From Chimonanthus salicifolius (Eukaryota; Streptophyta; Magnoliopsida; Laurales; Calycanthaceae): a stretch of DNA of 64,000 nt. Of the stretch, positions 23,744 to 34,448 are shown piece after piece. The position numbers were made by a program, and so were the translations under genes. The stretch spans positions 50,419,195 through 50,483,194 of the forward strand of contig CM023538.1 in the NCBI GenBank assembly GCA_013350335.1, read 5' to 3'. Position 1 is the first letter of the stretch. Every line of letters starts with the position of its first letter. The notes beneath the pieces were generated by a model. It saw nothing but the letters and a program-made list of their open reading frames with translations, was not told the DNA's origin and made no database searches.

Positions 23744-23980
23744 TGTAATATCCGAGTTTGTCAAGGACATAATGGGTAGATTGGCAACAAGGAGGGTGCC
23801 AGGAAGTCCCACATCGCCTAAAGCATGAGTATTTCTCTGGTATATAACTAGATACCTCCCCTCCTATCTAGCACAAGGCCGTTTGGGAGCAACCTTTGCG
23901 TTGGATTTCCAAAGCAAAGTCAGCCAAGCCCGTGTGGTCCCAAAGATAAAAATATTGTACTAATGGGACAAGTTGTTACA
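23744..23980 (+). repeat. TRIM LTR 1
   Basis: A 237-bp LTR runs from TGTAATATCC to GTTGTTACA. It is followed after 2 nt by a primer-site-like sequence (23983-23996, TAGTATCAGAGCAC; consensus TGG). It is the first of an array of about eight related LTRs. There is no coding capacity, as expected for terminal-repeat retrotransposons in miniature. Confidence 0.8.
23806..23847 (+). promoter_or_regulatory. USE-like element plus TATA box in TRIM LTR 1
   Basis: GTCCCACATCG (23806-23816) matches the plant snRNA upstream sequence element RTCCCACATCG. A TATATAA box starts at 23841, 24 bp after it. In plant snRNA genes the shorter spacing of this size marks Pol III (U6) promoters. Function in the LTR is inferred. 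Confidence 0.6.
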
Positions 23981-24012
23981 AATAGTATCAGAGCACTATT
24001 CAACTCTCTCTA

Positions 24013-24291
24013 TGGTAGCGAGCCCATGAGTGGGCCCAAGCCTTAAGCCAGGAGTCCCACATGGAAGAAAAAAATAGCTAGGTGGAATGCGTCAGGCTCT
24101 AAGCGTGTTTGGGGAGTCCCACATCGCCAGATGCTAGTGGATCGCATTGGTATATATAATGTAGAGTTTCCTCCTTCTAGGACAAGGCCTTTTTCGAGCA
24201 TTCCTTGGGTCTGCTTACCACAAACAAAGTCGTGAGGGCCCAACTATGGCCCAAAAGTTGACATATTGTACTGGAGGGACAGGGCGTCACA
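24013..24291 (+). repeat. TRIM LTR 2 (divergent subtype)
   Basis: About 279 bp end GGCGTCACA, followed by a perfect primer site TGGTATCAGAGCAC at 24294-24307. The start is approximate, by alignment with LTR 4 (shared 'gccttaagcc'). Confidence 0.7.
24116..24159 (+). promoter_or_regulatory. USE-like element plus TATA box in TRIM LTR 2
   Basis: GTCCCACATCG lies at 24116-24126 and TATATATAA starts at 24151. The gap is 24 bp. Confidence 0.6.
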
Positions 24292-24414
24292 AGTGGTATC
24301 AGAGCACAGTTCAACACTCAGACTATGTGGGCTTTACTTGCGTGACGTTGCCTTCCTCTATGGACCATCTGTCTGATAGAGCCGGGGACGACTTTGATCT
24401 TAAAAGAGGTGGAT

Positions 24415-24624
24415 TGCAGCACCCCACCCACATGGGGAGGTCTGGGAAAAGTCCCACATCGTCCATGACGTGGGGCACGTGGGTGATTATATGAGGGGGG
24501 CAAGGCCTCAAACCAACATGAGGCCTTTTGGGCGTGTCCTGGTGGGGCAGGCCCAAAACAAAACCGTGCGCATCCAGGTGGCGTCCAAAACGGACAATAT
24601 CGTGTTGGGAGTCGGGTCGTCACA
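24415..24624 (+). repeat. TRIM LTR 3
   Basis: A 210-bp LTR starts TGCAGCACCCC after a purine run (AAAAGAGGTGGA) and ends GTCGTCACA. A primer-site-like sequence follows at 24627-24640, with two changes. A USE-like motif is at 24451-24461 with TATATGA at 24488 (gap 26). Confidence 0.7.
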
Positions 24625-24752
24625 AGTGCTATCAAAGCACAGTTCAAGTCTCGGACTAAGGGTGTGGGCTAGTGTAGTGTGTGGTCTGGTGGATGAAACC
24701 AAGACCGACGGATATAGGTGGGGATGACTTTGGTCTTAAGGGGGGTAGGTTT

Positions 24753-25032
24753 TGATACCCCACCCCAGGGGTGGGCCTAGGCCTTAAGCCGAGCGTCCCA
24801 CATGGGAGGAAAAAAGGACAGGTGGAATGCAGGCGTAGGAGTGTTTGGGGAGTTCTACATCGCCAGATGCCAGTGGATCTCACTAGTATATATGATGTAG
24901 AGCTTCCTCCTTCTTGCATAAGGCCTTTTGGGATCATTCTTTGGGTTTGCTCACTAAAAAAAAAGAAAGTCGTCTGGGATCAGTTGTGGGCCCAAAACGG
25001 ATAATATTTTGATGCTGGGACAAGGCGTTACA
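24753..25032 (+). repeat. TRIM LTR 4 (divergent subtype)
   Basis: A 280-bp LTR starts TGATACCCC after the purine run TTAAGGGGGGTAGG and ends GGCGTTACA. The primer site expected after it is deleted. It is the best partner of LTR 2. Confidence 0.7.
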
Positions 25033-25083
25033 CTCTCACATGCGGTAGAACTTAGAACGAATCTGATCTTAAGGGGGGTGAAT

Positions 25084-25319
25084 TGTAATATCCATTTTTG
25101 TGAAGGGCATAGTGGGTAGATTGTGGCCAAGGAGGGCTCCAAGAAGTCCCACATCACCTAGAGTATGGAGATTTCTCTAGTATATAAGTAGATACCTCCC
25201 TACCTTTTAGCACAAGGCATTTTGAGAGCAAACTTCGGGTTGCCTTTCCAAAGCAAATCCATGTGGGCCCATGTGGGCCTAAAACAGATAATATTATTCT
25301 GCCAAGACAGGTTGTTACA
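25084..25319 (+). repeat. TRIM LTR 5
   Basis: A 236-bp LTR starts TGTAATATCC after AAGGGGGGTGAAT (polypurine tract at 25069-25083) and ends GTTGTTACA. A primer-site-like sequence is at 25322-25335. USE-like GTCCCACATCA at 25146-25156 is followed 24 bp later by TATATAA (25181). Confidence 0.8.
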
Positions 25320-25403
25320 AATGGAATCAAAGCACGGTTCAACTCTCTGACCTATGGTAGAGCGAAGGACGACTCTGGTCTTATGGTGGGGGGAGGGAAG
25401 AGA

Positions 25404-25417
25404 GGGGGGGGGGGGGG
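25404..25417 (+). repeat. G14 homopolymer in a TRIM polypurine tract
   Basis: Fourteen consecutive G lie in the purine tract that precedes TRIM LTR 6. The length is probably unstable and may also be affected by sequencing error. Confidence 0.8.
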
Positions 25418-25432
25418 TGGATTGTAATATCC

Positions 25433-25514
25433 CTTTTTATGAAGGGTAGATTGGGTCGATTGTCGCCAAGGAGGGAGCCAAGAAGTCCCACATCACCTAG
25501 AGCATGGGGATTTC
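25433..25514 (+). repeat. TRIM LTR 6, left part
   Basis: It starts TGTAATATCC and is cut at ATTTC (25510-25514) by the gypsy element. It resumes at 39989 with ATATC, a duplication with one substitution. LTR 5 shows the uninterrupted text across this point. Confidence 0.85.
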
Positions 25515-27652
25515 TGTAATGACCCGACACATCATTTCGGGTTTAATTATGTGATAATTGAAATCCTAAATACCACGTATAAAATTGCGATTTGTACAAT
25601 TAAGATTTTATTTAACTGTAATTTTATTTTTTTATTTATTTTTCCATTCCAAAAGTTATGATTAAAGTCTCAAATTCCTTTTAAAATAATAATAATAATA
25701 GCAAATATATTAGGGCCCAAACCCAGTGGACCCCACTCGACCCTCTCCCTTTGTATGCATGGCCGAAGGAGAGAAAAAAAAAAAGAGGAAAGAAACCACT
25801 GTCTCCTCTCTCTCCCTCTCCTTACACCTTCATCTCCTCCTTTCCTCAACTGTTCCAGCAAATCCCTCTCCTCACACGGCACTCCTCCATGATTTCTCTC
25901 CCAAATCATCTCCAGCAGTCACACCACTTTCCCAAATCTCTCAAACGCTCTATCTATCTTCTCCATGTCTACTTCAAACAGTAACCCCATCCCGATTACT
26001 TCCCTTTTTCATTGCATAATCCTATTTCCCCATTCTCTTCTGATTTGATACATCTTCCCAACTATCAACATCTTCTCTCTTCTCTCTACTCCCTCCCTGT
26101 GATATCGGAAGAAACCAAACCAAACCTATAACTCAACCTTTCCTTTGTTAATCGGATTTATTGACGTTCTACCCTATCGTCTCCACGACACTGCTCTGCT
26201 ATCATGCTCAACACGAACAATCCTCCATCGCTGTTTCGACTCTCTCCAATGCTAGAACTAAGAAGAGTCCCCGTTTGGACAGTTGGATGGTAAATCCCAT
26301 CCTCAGTTCATTCTAGTTCATTTATAGTTGTTCTTTGCCTCTAGCAAAAGCCAAAAACCAAAATGGGACTGTCCCTACTCATTGGGCTAAGTGTGCAATG
26401 ATTTCCTTCTTTGGGTAATACGAAACCCTAATTTAACCATTTTAATATTGCCCCATCCTTTTGCATTTGAAGGATTTCATTAATCAAGAAATCCCTGTTG
26501 GGTGTCGATTAGCTAAGCTTATCAGCTTTTATATTCTTCTGTCTTTAATTTTACCTTTACAAATTGATAGTAATATGATGCATGTTACCATTATTCCCTG
26601 ACAATTGATTTCTCTGTGTAACTAAGTAAATCCCTCAACCTCTTACTTATGACCCTTATTATTATTCCAACAGTCCACCTGAGAAAAAAAAAGCACCCAT
26701 ATGCACATTTATCTTCACTCTATTCAGTTCCTACCTTGGCTGTTCAGTGACAGTAGACATGACCAAAATTGTCTCAAACATGTCATTCATCTATCAACCA
26801 TCCTCTTTTGATGTTTAGATTATTAATCCTCATTATTGTTACAGTTATTGTTTCTTTATTCTTTTGAAATATTAAATTTTGGGACCATAAGAAATAAGAT
26901 CTTAAAATAAAGATGAATTTGATTTCTGTGTCAGATATCCCTTCGTCCAAAGTAGATTGACTTTACCCAACAACTATATTGAAAGACACATCTTAGAGGT
27001 GAGGGTCTCAACACACAATAGATTATATCTAAATTAAATACTTGGTAAATTTCTTATTAGATACTTTAATGTAATTCTTGTTGTACTAAAATAGAATTAT
27101 ATGATATGACATGACATGGGTGATAAATGAAATTATATGGTACGATTTGATAATAATGAAGCATGCAAGGTTATATGTTTGACGGATTACATGTCCTATT
27201 CTATTATGCCAAATGTAATAGATAGTCATGATGGAGTTGTAGGTCATGCTATGACGAAAATGAATGTATGTCATGATTATATGTCTAACTGATTTGTTTG
27301 AGATAAATTATGAAGATTTACATAATGTGAAAAATGTGATAGTGGGGATCAATGAATGTCCATGTGATATCTTTATCATGTTGCACGAGTCATGTTAGTG
27401 GGAATGCATGTGTTGTGTGGATGTGAGCATGGGCATGAGCATAAGTATGGATGTTAACACGATGGTGTTGGTACACGTGGGACGTGTGTGCCGCCTCGTG
27501 AACGCAGTAGTGTTGACATACGTGGGACGTATGTGTCAACCTGTGAGTATATTTAGTGCGAATGTCTTGACATGCGTGGGACACATGTTTCACACACGTG
27601 GGACGTTTGAGTAGTTAGATAGCATATGTGGGATGTATGTGTTGACACACGT
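25515..27652 (+). repeat. Left LTR of gypsy element 2, first part
   Basis: It begins TGTAATGACCCGACAC. From about 25790 it is colinear with the right LTR from about 37425. It contains a pyrimidine-rich leader-like stretch (25800-26100) and, from 27473, an array of small hairpins. It is cut by a solo LTR inside one hairpin unit (CACGT duplication). Confidence 0.9.
27473..27652 (+). repeat. Hairpin array with GGG loop, left LTR
   Basis: Units have the form arm-GGG-arm: ACACGT/ACGTGT at 27473, ATACGT/ACGTAT at 27518, ACATGCGT/ACACATGT at 27570, ACACGT/ACGTTT at 27594 and ATATGT/ATGTAT at 27624. Arms differ between units yet largely stay complementary. A sixth unit is split by the solo LTR, and two more follow at 31846 and about 31870. 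Confidence 0.85.
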
Positions 27653-28766
27653 TGTAATGGCCCGAAATTTTTAAATTAATAAATATGTGGTTATTATTTA
27701 TTTTTAATTGTGGAAATGGGAAATTTGATGGAATAAATGGTAAATGGACCAAAATTTGGACAAAGGCCCAAGTATGGCCCATTGGACTATGGATTGGATT
27801 TAAATTCATTTTAGGGGTCAATGATGGTCAATTGGGCCAAGGATTGGGCCCAATACCCATTTGGGACCCAATAGATCAAGATGGTGTAAGCCCTAAGGTA
27901 AATGGGTAAGGGTGAATGTAATTGGGCCATGGGCCCAATGATGATCCAATTAGTTGGAATGGGTTGAATTAAATTTAAATCACCTAAGTTAATTTGAATT
28001 AAGCCAAGGTGATGTGGCCAATTGGGACCCACCTCCACCTCACTAAGTGAGGTGGCGTGTGGACCAAGAATTGGTGGGGCCGGCCACCATGGTTGACTTG
28101 GTCAACCATGGGTGGATTTTATGGAAGAAATTTAATGGAATTAAATTAAATGGGAATTAACTTAACCTAATTATATAATTAATTAAATGTTTAAATAATC
28201 ATAAAGGTGGTCAAAGGGGTCAAAGAGGGGAGACCAAAACCATCTCATTCCAAGCATACAAAACGTTGGCTAGGGTGGTGGTTATCCCAACCACCACCAT
28301 AAAGTATAAAGCATAAAGCAAAAATGAAAATATCCCATGGGTTGGTGGGAGGAGTTAATGTGGAGTGTATTCTAGGTAACCAAGAGATGAGATGACTTTT
28401 CATCTCATTCTCTCCACTCCAACGATCTCATTTCACTCTCTCCCTCTCTTGTTCTCCACCACCGTCCCTCACCCAAGGAAGGAAGAAGAAGAAAAACCAA
28501 GAGAAAGAAGAAGAAAACTTGGAAGAAGAAGAGAAGAAAATAGAGGGAAGTGCAAGGATAAGCCACCACATCAAGGTCTATTATCTTCTTTTCTCATCTC
28601 CATCCTCTCCCATCTCTCTCTCAAATCAAACCCTAATATGACCAACCCCAAGCTTGGAGGTTGTCACCAATGATCAAGCATCTTAGTCGATCAAACAAGG
28701 AGAGGAAGAAGAAAGGAGGCCAAGGAAGCCGACGGGAGTGACGAAAGTCGGAGGAGGCGTCGGATT

Positions 28767-28772
28767 GTAAGT
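28767..28772 (+). promoter_or_regulatory. Splice-donor-like site after purine-rich leader
   Basis: GTAAGT follows GGAGGAGGCGTCGGAT. The same arrangement occurs at 52989 and, with variation, at 60504, 63151 (minus) and 23031 (minus). Use as a splice site is inferred. Confidence 0.4.
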
Positions 28773-29424
28773 AATTCCTAAACAAGAGATTTGATTTTTA
28801 GGGTTTAAGTTTTGGGATCCATTCTTGTTAAATTTGATGGTGGCCAAATAATCATAGGCCTTGGATCTCAAATCCATCAAATGGAAGGATGGAAAAGTGG
28901 ATAAATTAGGTTAAGGAAAAATAAATACATTAAGGACATTATGTAATGAAATTTATTTAAGCATGAAATGTGTGTGATTTTTGGAAGGAATTATGGTGAG
29001 TAATTAAGAAAGCTTAAATGGGGTTTTTAAGATCAAAACCATGGAAGGGGGATTTATGATTTTAAGATGCTAATGAATAAATGTTAGTGAAGTTAAAGAG
29101 TTTTAATGAGGTAAAAGAATGGAGGATGATTTAGGGTTTGTAAGTGTTTATTGATTAAATGTGGTAGTTCTTTTTAAAGGGATCTTGAATGAAAATCATG
29201 GAAAGATGGTTTATGTTTTTTTTAAGGTGCTAATGATTAAATATGGTGATTTGTAAAGGGTTGTTAAATGAAGAAATTCATGGAAGGAATGATTAGGATT
29301 ATTAGGGTTTCTAGTGATTAAATGTAGGAAATTTTTAAGGGGCTTAAATGAGGAAATTCATGAGGCATGAAAATGGATTTCATGGCCTCAAGAGACATAG
29401 ATAAATCATGGATCATGAACCATG

Positions 29425-29969
29425 GGTTCGGCCATGGTGTATGGCCGAACCCTATGGTGATCAAATGGTGGATTAATGGTTATGAATTATGGAAAATGAT
29501 GGAGAAGATTAACAATTTTTAAATGGACTTTAAGCATTGTAAATGAGGTTTTAAAAAATAAAAACTATGGAAAGTTTATATGGATGGAATGGTGTGGAAC
29601 CCTATGGTGATGTAAGAATGGTTTTGATCGGTGACGAGATGGAAAAAGTGATTAAGAATGTTGATAGATTGTATGGATTTTCAAGTATAACATATAATGT
29701 TTTAAAGGTGTGGAATTAGGGATGAACCATGAACCTCATGGAGGGACTTATTTTAAATCTAAATGTGGTAAATAGGCCTAAGAAAATAATGGGAAATTGG
29801 GATGGACTAAGTATTTTGGAACCATGGAAAACAAATGGGGAATGTAGCTAAGTTGATGGACTCAAAATATATGTAATGTTGGTGGTTTTGGAATGTACCA
29901 AAATGAACATAGACCCAAGAAAAATGGGAAAAGGACACCATGGGTTCGGCCATGGTGTATGGCCAAACC
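29425..29969 (+). repeat. Two hairpins GGTTCGGCCAT-N5-ATGGCCGAACC
   Basis: Copies are at 29425-29451 and 29943-29969; the second has one arm substitution (GGCCAAACC). It is the same motif as in the LTR at 20138, in the opposite genomic orientation, as is the LTR itself. Confidence 0.9.
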
Positions 29970-30929
29970 CATGGCCCAATTGTGAGCATTTTGATGGGTT
30001 AAATTGTGGGTGAATGATGTTTGTGGCCTCCAAAGGGTATGAATGGATAATGGACTCAATGTGGTTTAAATGCATGAGGTAAACCCCATGGGAAGATTTG
30101 ATGAATTGGGTATTTTGAAACCATGACCCATTGTATGAACCATTTAAAGGGTTAAGTATGGGGTTTTGTATGGGTTTAAAGGAATAAGGGTTAGGTTAAT
30201 AAAATGACTAATTTTATGATCACATGATATGGTTGCTGGGTCATCAACGGACCTAAGTTATGGATCATTAATGGGTCTAAGTTATGGATCCATTATAGAC
30301 CATAATGTATATGGAAGAGGGAATGAATTATCCATGGAAGGGTTATGGCAAAACCGTAAATATTGGTCAAAATGAGGAAAACCCACTAAGACATGATGTA
30401 TGGGCTTAGAAATGGTTAATAAATGGACTAATTGTTAATATGTAATAAGGTACCGGACATCGCAAGTGGTACGCTGATCGGCGACCGGGTCTATCAGGCG
30501 GAAACGAAAGAATGAACGCTAGTCGATATTTGGTAGGATTCCTACCTTTTTGTAAGCCATAGATTGAGTGATGGTTTCTTTGAATTAGTTTGGAAATTAT
30601 ATGGTTTGTTTTAAGATGGGTTTTGGATTTAGTATCATGTGATGTTTTCCTCTAATTTATTTTGGTAATCATGTGGTTGTTTTAAGATGGGTTTTGGATT
30701 TTGGTATTATGTGATGGGTTTCCTTTGATTATTTTGATAATCATGGCATTGTTTTTAAGATGGGTTTTATGACTATGAGTTACATATATAACATGGCATA
30801 TGGCATCTACATCTCATGCATGGCATGGGAGGGATATGACAGGGGAAGGATGAAATGAAATTGGAGTCCATGCTCCGTCGGGGCAACCGATAAACAAGCA
30901 TGGGGATATTTCATATATGTATTATTATA

Positions 30930-31101
30930 CCTTGATGAGGCTTTGCCATCAAGGGGGACCTTTGTAATTATGATACCTTGATGATGGTTTTCCATCAAGG
31001 GGGATGTTCTATTTATTGTTATACCTTGATGATGGTTCTTCCATCAAGGGGGATGCCTAGTGTGGATCGCATCTTGATGAGGCTTTTCCATCAAGAGGGT
31101 C
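30930..31101 (+). repeat. Tandem CTTGATG...CATCAAG hairpins (4 units)
   Basis: Four imperfect units of about 45-60 bp each hold CTTGATG-(8-13 nt)-CCATCAAG. In the related minus-sense LTRs the matching block reads 'tcctgatgg' and 'catcaagg' (for example 1125-1138), so the unit appears to have been amplified here. Confidence 0.8.
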
Positions 31102-31641
31102 ATGGCATGATGATGGTATGGATTTTATTTGGAACACTATGTATGGTTGAAAAAGGGACATTGTACAATAATGATGAGATTGATGGGTGGGATTCATGAC
31201 ATAGAACACCCATTGCATGATATTGCCCAAAGTGCATGGTTTATTATAATATTATCTATATGCTTTGTTATCACTAATCCATGTATTAGCCCTACTTGGA
31301 GTCCTACTAAGCGCGTTGTCTAACGCCCTACTTCTACCCTACCTGATGACGCAGGAGATGGCGGAGCGGAAGAACAAGACGGGAGCCAAGCTGAGGAGCT
31401 TGGGAAGGCGGTCTAGCTAGTTTTCTAATGTTTATTTTGGATAATGTAATTTGAAGTAGCTTAACTTGTTGGAAATGTAATAAGTTTAGATTACTTGTTA
31501 TGTTTTGGAATTTACGTTGGACATTATGAATTTCGAAGCACTTTAGTAATTTAATGAATGTCATCTTCCCTGCTATCTAAAATTGGTAGGATAGTCTATA
31601 TTATTGTTCTGCATTTAATTTCACTTTCCGCAAGCTCACTT

Positions 31642-31687
31642 CTGCGTGTGAACCATTCTCCGTCGACTTCGTTCCACGCACACGTAG
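31642..31687 (+). other. Conserved stem-loop near the U5 end, with covariation
   Basis: CTGCGTGTG (31642-31650) pairs with CACACGTAG (31679-31687). Compared with 565-607, the fourth pair is C:G instead of T:A, and one pair is G:T. Confidence 0.6.
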
Positions 31688-31821
31688 GGTTGGCCAGTTA
31701 AGGGCCGGGCTTTAGAAGCTCGGACTTAACTCGCGTCGTGACGTCTGCGCCCTTTGTCACTCTGTTATAAAAAAAAAAATAGACTCTGATTTTGGTGAAA
31801 AGGGGCGGGCGTTACACACGT

Positions 31822-32591
31822 GGGACATGTGGGTAATGAGATATCATATGTGGGACGTATGTGTTGACACAAGTAGGACGTGTGAGATGCATCGACATAG
31901 ACATATGAGTGTGCATCATGTAGTTTGCATATGGATTACTTGGTGATTGTGAGTCACCTGGAGTTTATTATCCTTTATTGTGAAATATTGGTTATCTTGA
32001 ATTATTTTAATGATTGTATCTTGATAAATATAATGTTAAGATGTGTGTTATATTATTATTCCCTCACTTGGCTAATGTAGCTCACTTCCTTACCAAATTT
32101 CAGGGAATGCAGTAGAAACGGGGTTTAAGGAACCCTAAGAAGAAGCTTAAATTAAGGAGAAATTAAAATCAGCATTTCCTTTGCTTATTTTGTTCATTAG
32201 GCAATTTGAGAATTTAACTTATATTATGGATAATATTTGAGAATTATGGGTTGTAATAAGTTATTTAGATGTGATGTTTGACTCCAAAAGGTTTGAGTGG
32301 AGTACCTAATAATTTTGATGCCATTTTTGAGGAATTATTATTGCTATAGTATGACAGGTGATGAGAAGATTGAAATGTAGGGTAAATAAAATTTCCCAAA
32401 TGTCCAACTTTTAGGGGAGATGTTGTCGAAATTTCGAGAAAATTCTAGACATTATTGAAACTTAGGAATTTAGTTCTTCCCCATTTTGTGTGATTGTAAA
32501 ATTTGAATTTTAAATGAGAATCCCACGCTTTTGTCAAGTGGCAAATCGTGACGTGTTGGTGTCTCGGCTCGTTGCGAAGCGGGGTTTTACA
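31822..32591 (+). repeat. Left LTR of gypsy element 2, second part
   Basis: It resumes after the solo LTR, with further hairpin units at 31846 and about 31870, and runs to GGGGTTTTACA at 32591. It matches the right LTR from about 39230 to 39988. Confidence 0.9.
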
Positions 32592-32594
32592 GTA

Positions 32595-32608
32595 TGGTAT
32601 CAGAGCAC
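32595..32608 (+). other. Primer binding site, tRNA-iMet type
   Basis: TGGTATCAGAGCAC begins 3 nt after the LTR end. The first 12 nt match the initiator tRNA-Met primer site of plant LTR elements exactly. Confidence 0.92.
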
Positions 32609-32851
32609 GGTTCAACTCTCGAACTGTGAGTATGGGAAAAATGTTAAATGATTGTAAGAGTTTAGGTGTTTTCCTTAAATTTTGAATAATGAGTATATGT
32701 TTTATCACTCAGACATATAATGGGAATGAGGCAATGTATATGATGTTGATGGTCTAAGTAGTCTTTCAGACTCGATCTCTTGATGATATAATTGTGACTT
32801 TGGCTCTCGTTTGATTATAGACTAATTAAATATTTATGTTGTGAACAGACA

Positions 32852-33870
32852 ATGGCGAGCGCCACTCCCCAAAACAATGAGGAAAATCGAGATAGTGAGG
32901 CGATTGTCGTATCCCAACAAATGAATGGGGAACATGGTGACATGCTCCAGACCATCAAAGAGATGTTAGATGCCTTACAATGCACAACACAGAACCAACA
33001 AGCTACTTTAGAGGCTGCACAACAAAGTCTACACACTCGAGAGGCCTCATCCTCTAATCCTCCAAATAAGGGGCAATAATGATTGTCCGATAATTTAAAC
33101 GTCTGAATCCTCCAAATTACAAGGGAGAGCCAGATCATATGATGGCGGAGGAATGGCTAGAACAAGTTGAAATTAGCCTAAACACTTTGATGTTGAAAGA
33201 TGACGAAATTAGAATTTTGCTAGCTACCTATCAATTGATAGGAGATGCTAGCCGTTGGTGGTTGCTTGAGACTAAGACGCACCCAAATACAACGAAGACT
33301 TGGACAGAGTTTAAAGAGTTGGTTTTAGCTAAATATTTTCTTCCTATGTTACTGGAAGCTAAAATGGCTAAATTCTTGGCTTTAGAGAAAGGTTATGACA
33401 TAGTAGCCCAATGTGAGGCCAAGTTCTCAGAATTAGCTTTATTGGCCCCGGAGCTAGTGAAAGGGGAAAAAATGAAAGTCAGGAGATATGAGGAAGGATT
33501 GGATCCTATTCTTCGTACCCATGTGGTTGGACATAGATTCACCTCCTATGCTGATGTAGTGGATAGAACATTAAAGATTGAGGCTTCATTGGGAAGGACC
33601 AGTGGAGGTCAAAACTAAATATCCTCTAGTCATAGCCAAAGGAAGTTCAAACATTTCAAGAATAGTCGGACAAGCTCCTATCACTTCTCAAGTGCTATCA
33701 CTAAATCATGTCCACTGTCTTCTGGGCAAACAAACAATTCTAGGAGGAACCAAAAACATTATTTCAAATGCAGTCGGATTGGACACCTTGCACGAGATTG
33801 TACTGGATTGTAGATAGCAGTTGTTTCATTTGTAATCGACTGAACATTTAGTCAAGATGTGTCCACGGAT
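32852..33870 (+). pseudogene. gag: Gag of gypsy element 2, broken
   Basis: The likely start is the ATG at 32852, about 240 bp after the primer site. The N-terminal frame (75 aa) is Gln-rich and stops at 33079. The capsid part is in the frame 33139-33618: EEWLEQVEISL, IRILLATYQLIGDASRWW, WTEFKELVLAKYFLP, then RRYEEGLDPILR and a closing YADVVDRTLKIE. Two zinc-knuckle remnants follow in other frames: 33760-33804 (FKCSRIGHLARDC, with Tyr where the first Cys should be) and 33822-33861 (CFIC at its start, then a one-base shift). It is broken by at least two frame disruptions. Confidence 0.87.
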
Positions 33871-34026
33871 AGGCAATTCTGGTGATGTAATGATGCCTCC
33901 ACGAAATCCAAATCAACACCCTCATATTATTAGCCTCACTCTCAGCAGACTTCCAGAGCGTCAGTTGCACCAAGTAGTCCACATCAGGGGCCTAAGCAGG
34001 GCAGGGACCATGGGCGCCCAGGCCAA

Positions 34027-34434
34027 ATGACACAAAGTCGATTCTTTTCTTTAACGTCCCAGACTGACGAGCCCGAGGAACCGGCCCTCATGCAAGGGAC
34101 TTTATTGTTATTCAGTTCTTGGGCTAGAGTATTATTTGATACTGGTGCTACACATTCGTCTATTGCTTGTCAGTTTGCTTATAATCTGGGTCTGAACTTC
34201 GAGTTGATGAATAAACCTATTTGTGTTGCATCCTCATTGGGACTAAAGACTAAAGTGGATCAAGTGTGTAGAGCATGTGTCTTGACACTGGGTGACATTG
34301 AACTAGAATTTGATCTGTTAGTGTTGAATATGTCGGGATTTGATATAATCCTTGGCATGGACTGGTTGTCTTCTCATCGAATCTCAATGGACTGTTTTAG
34401 TGAAAAATATTCGGTTGTTCACCTTCAAGTGTAA
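34027..34434 (+). pseudogene. pol: Aspartic protease of gypsy element 2
   Basis: In this 135-residue frame the retropepsin motif VLFDTGATHSSIA has its catalytic Asp at 38. It is followed by LNMSGFDIILGMDWLSSH, which closes the domain. The catalytic triad D-T-G is intact. The frame stops at 34434, before the RT, where a continuous polyprotein is expected. The enzyme would process Gag-Pol. The Met used here is probably internal. Confidence 0.9.
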
Positions 34435-34448
34435 AGTTTACCTGGAAG

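Larger units (their letters stand above)
27653..31816 (+). mobile_element. Solo LTR, 4.2-kb Tekay-like type
   Basis: 4164 bp run from TGTAATGGCCCG to GGGCGGGCGTTACA with the perfect duplication CACGT (27648-27652 and 31817-31821). The last 700 bp are the reverse complement of the start of the LTRs at 420 and 20138, so sense is plus. Landmarks are a possible TATA (28303), a purine-rich leader ending in a splice-donor-like site (28767), two GGTTCGGCCAT hairpins (29425, 29943), four CATCAAG hairpins (30930-31100) and the conserved U5-end stem-loop (31642-31687). No coding region is present. Confidence 0.9.

Noticed and set aside
24318..24727. Several overlapping open frames on both strands of the TRIM array
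   Set aside because: These are GC-richer LTR sequence with no frame conserved between TRIM copies, so no protein is supported.
27390..27614. His- and Val-rich open frames around 27400-27600
   Set aside because: They follow from the GGG-loop hairpin repeats in the LTR. Both strands are open for the same reason.
28392..28673. Lys/Arg/Glu-rich open frame near a TATA-like site
   Set aside because: It corresponds to the purine-rich leader of the solo LTR. The related LTR at 51728 does not keep the frame.
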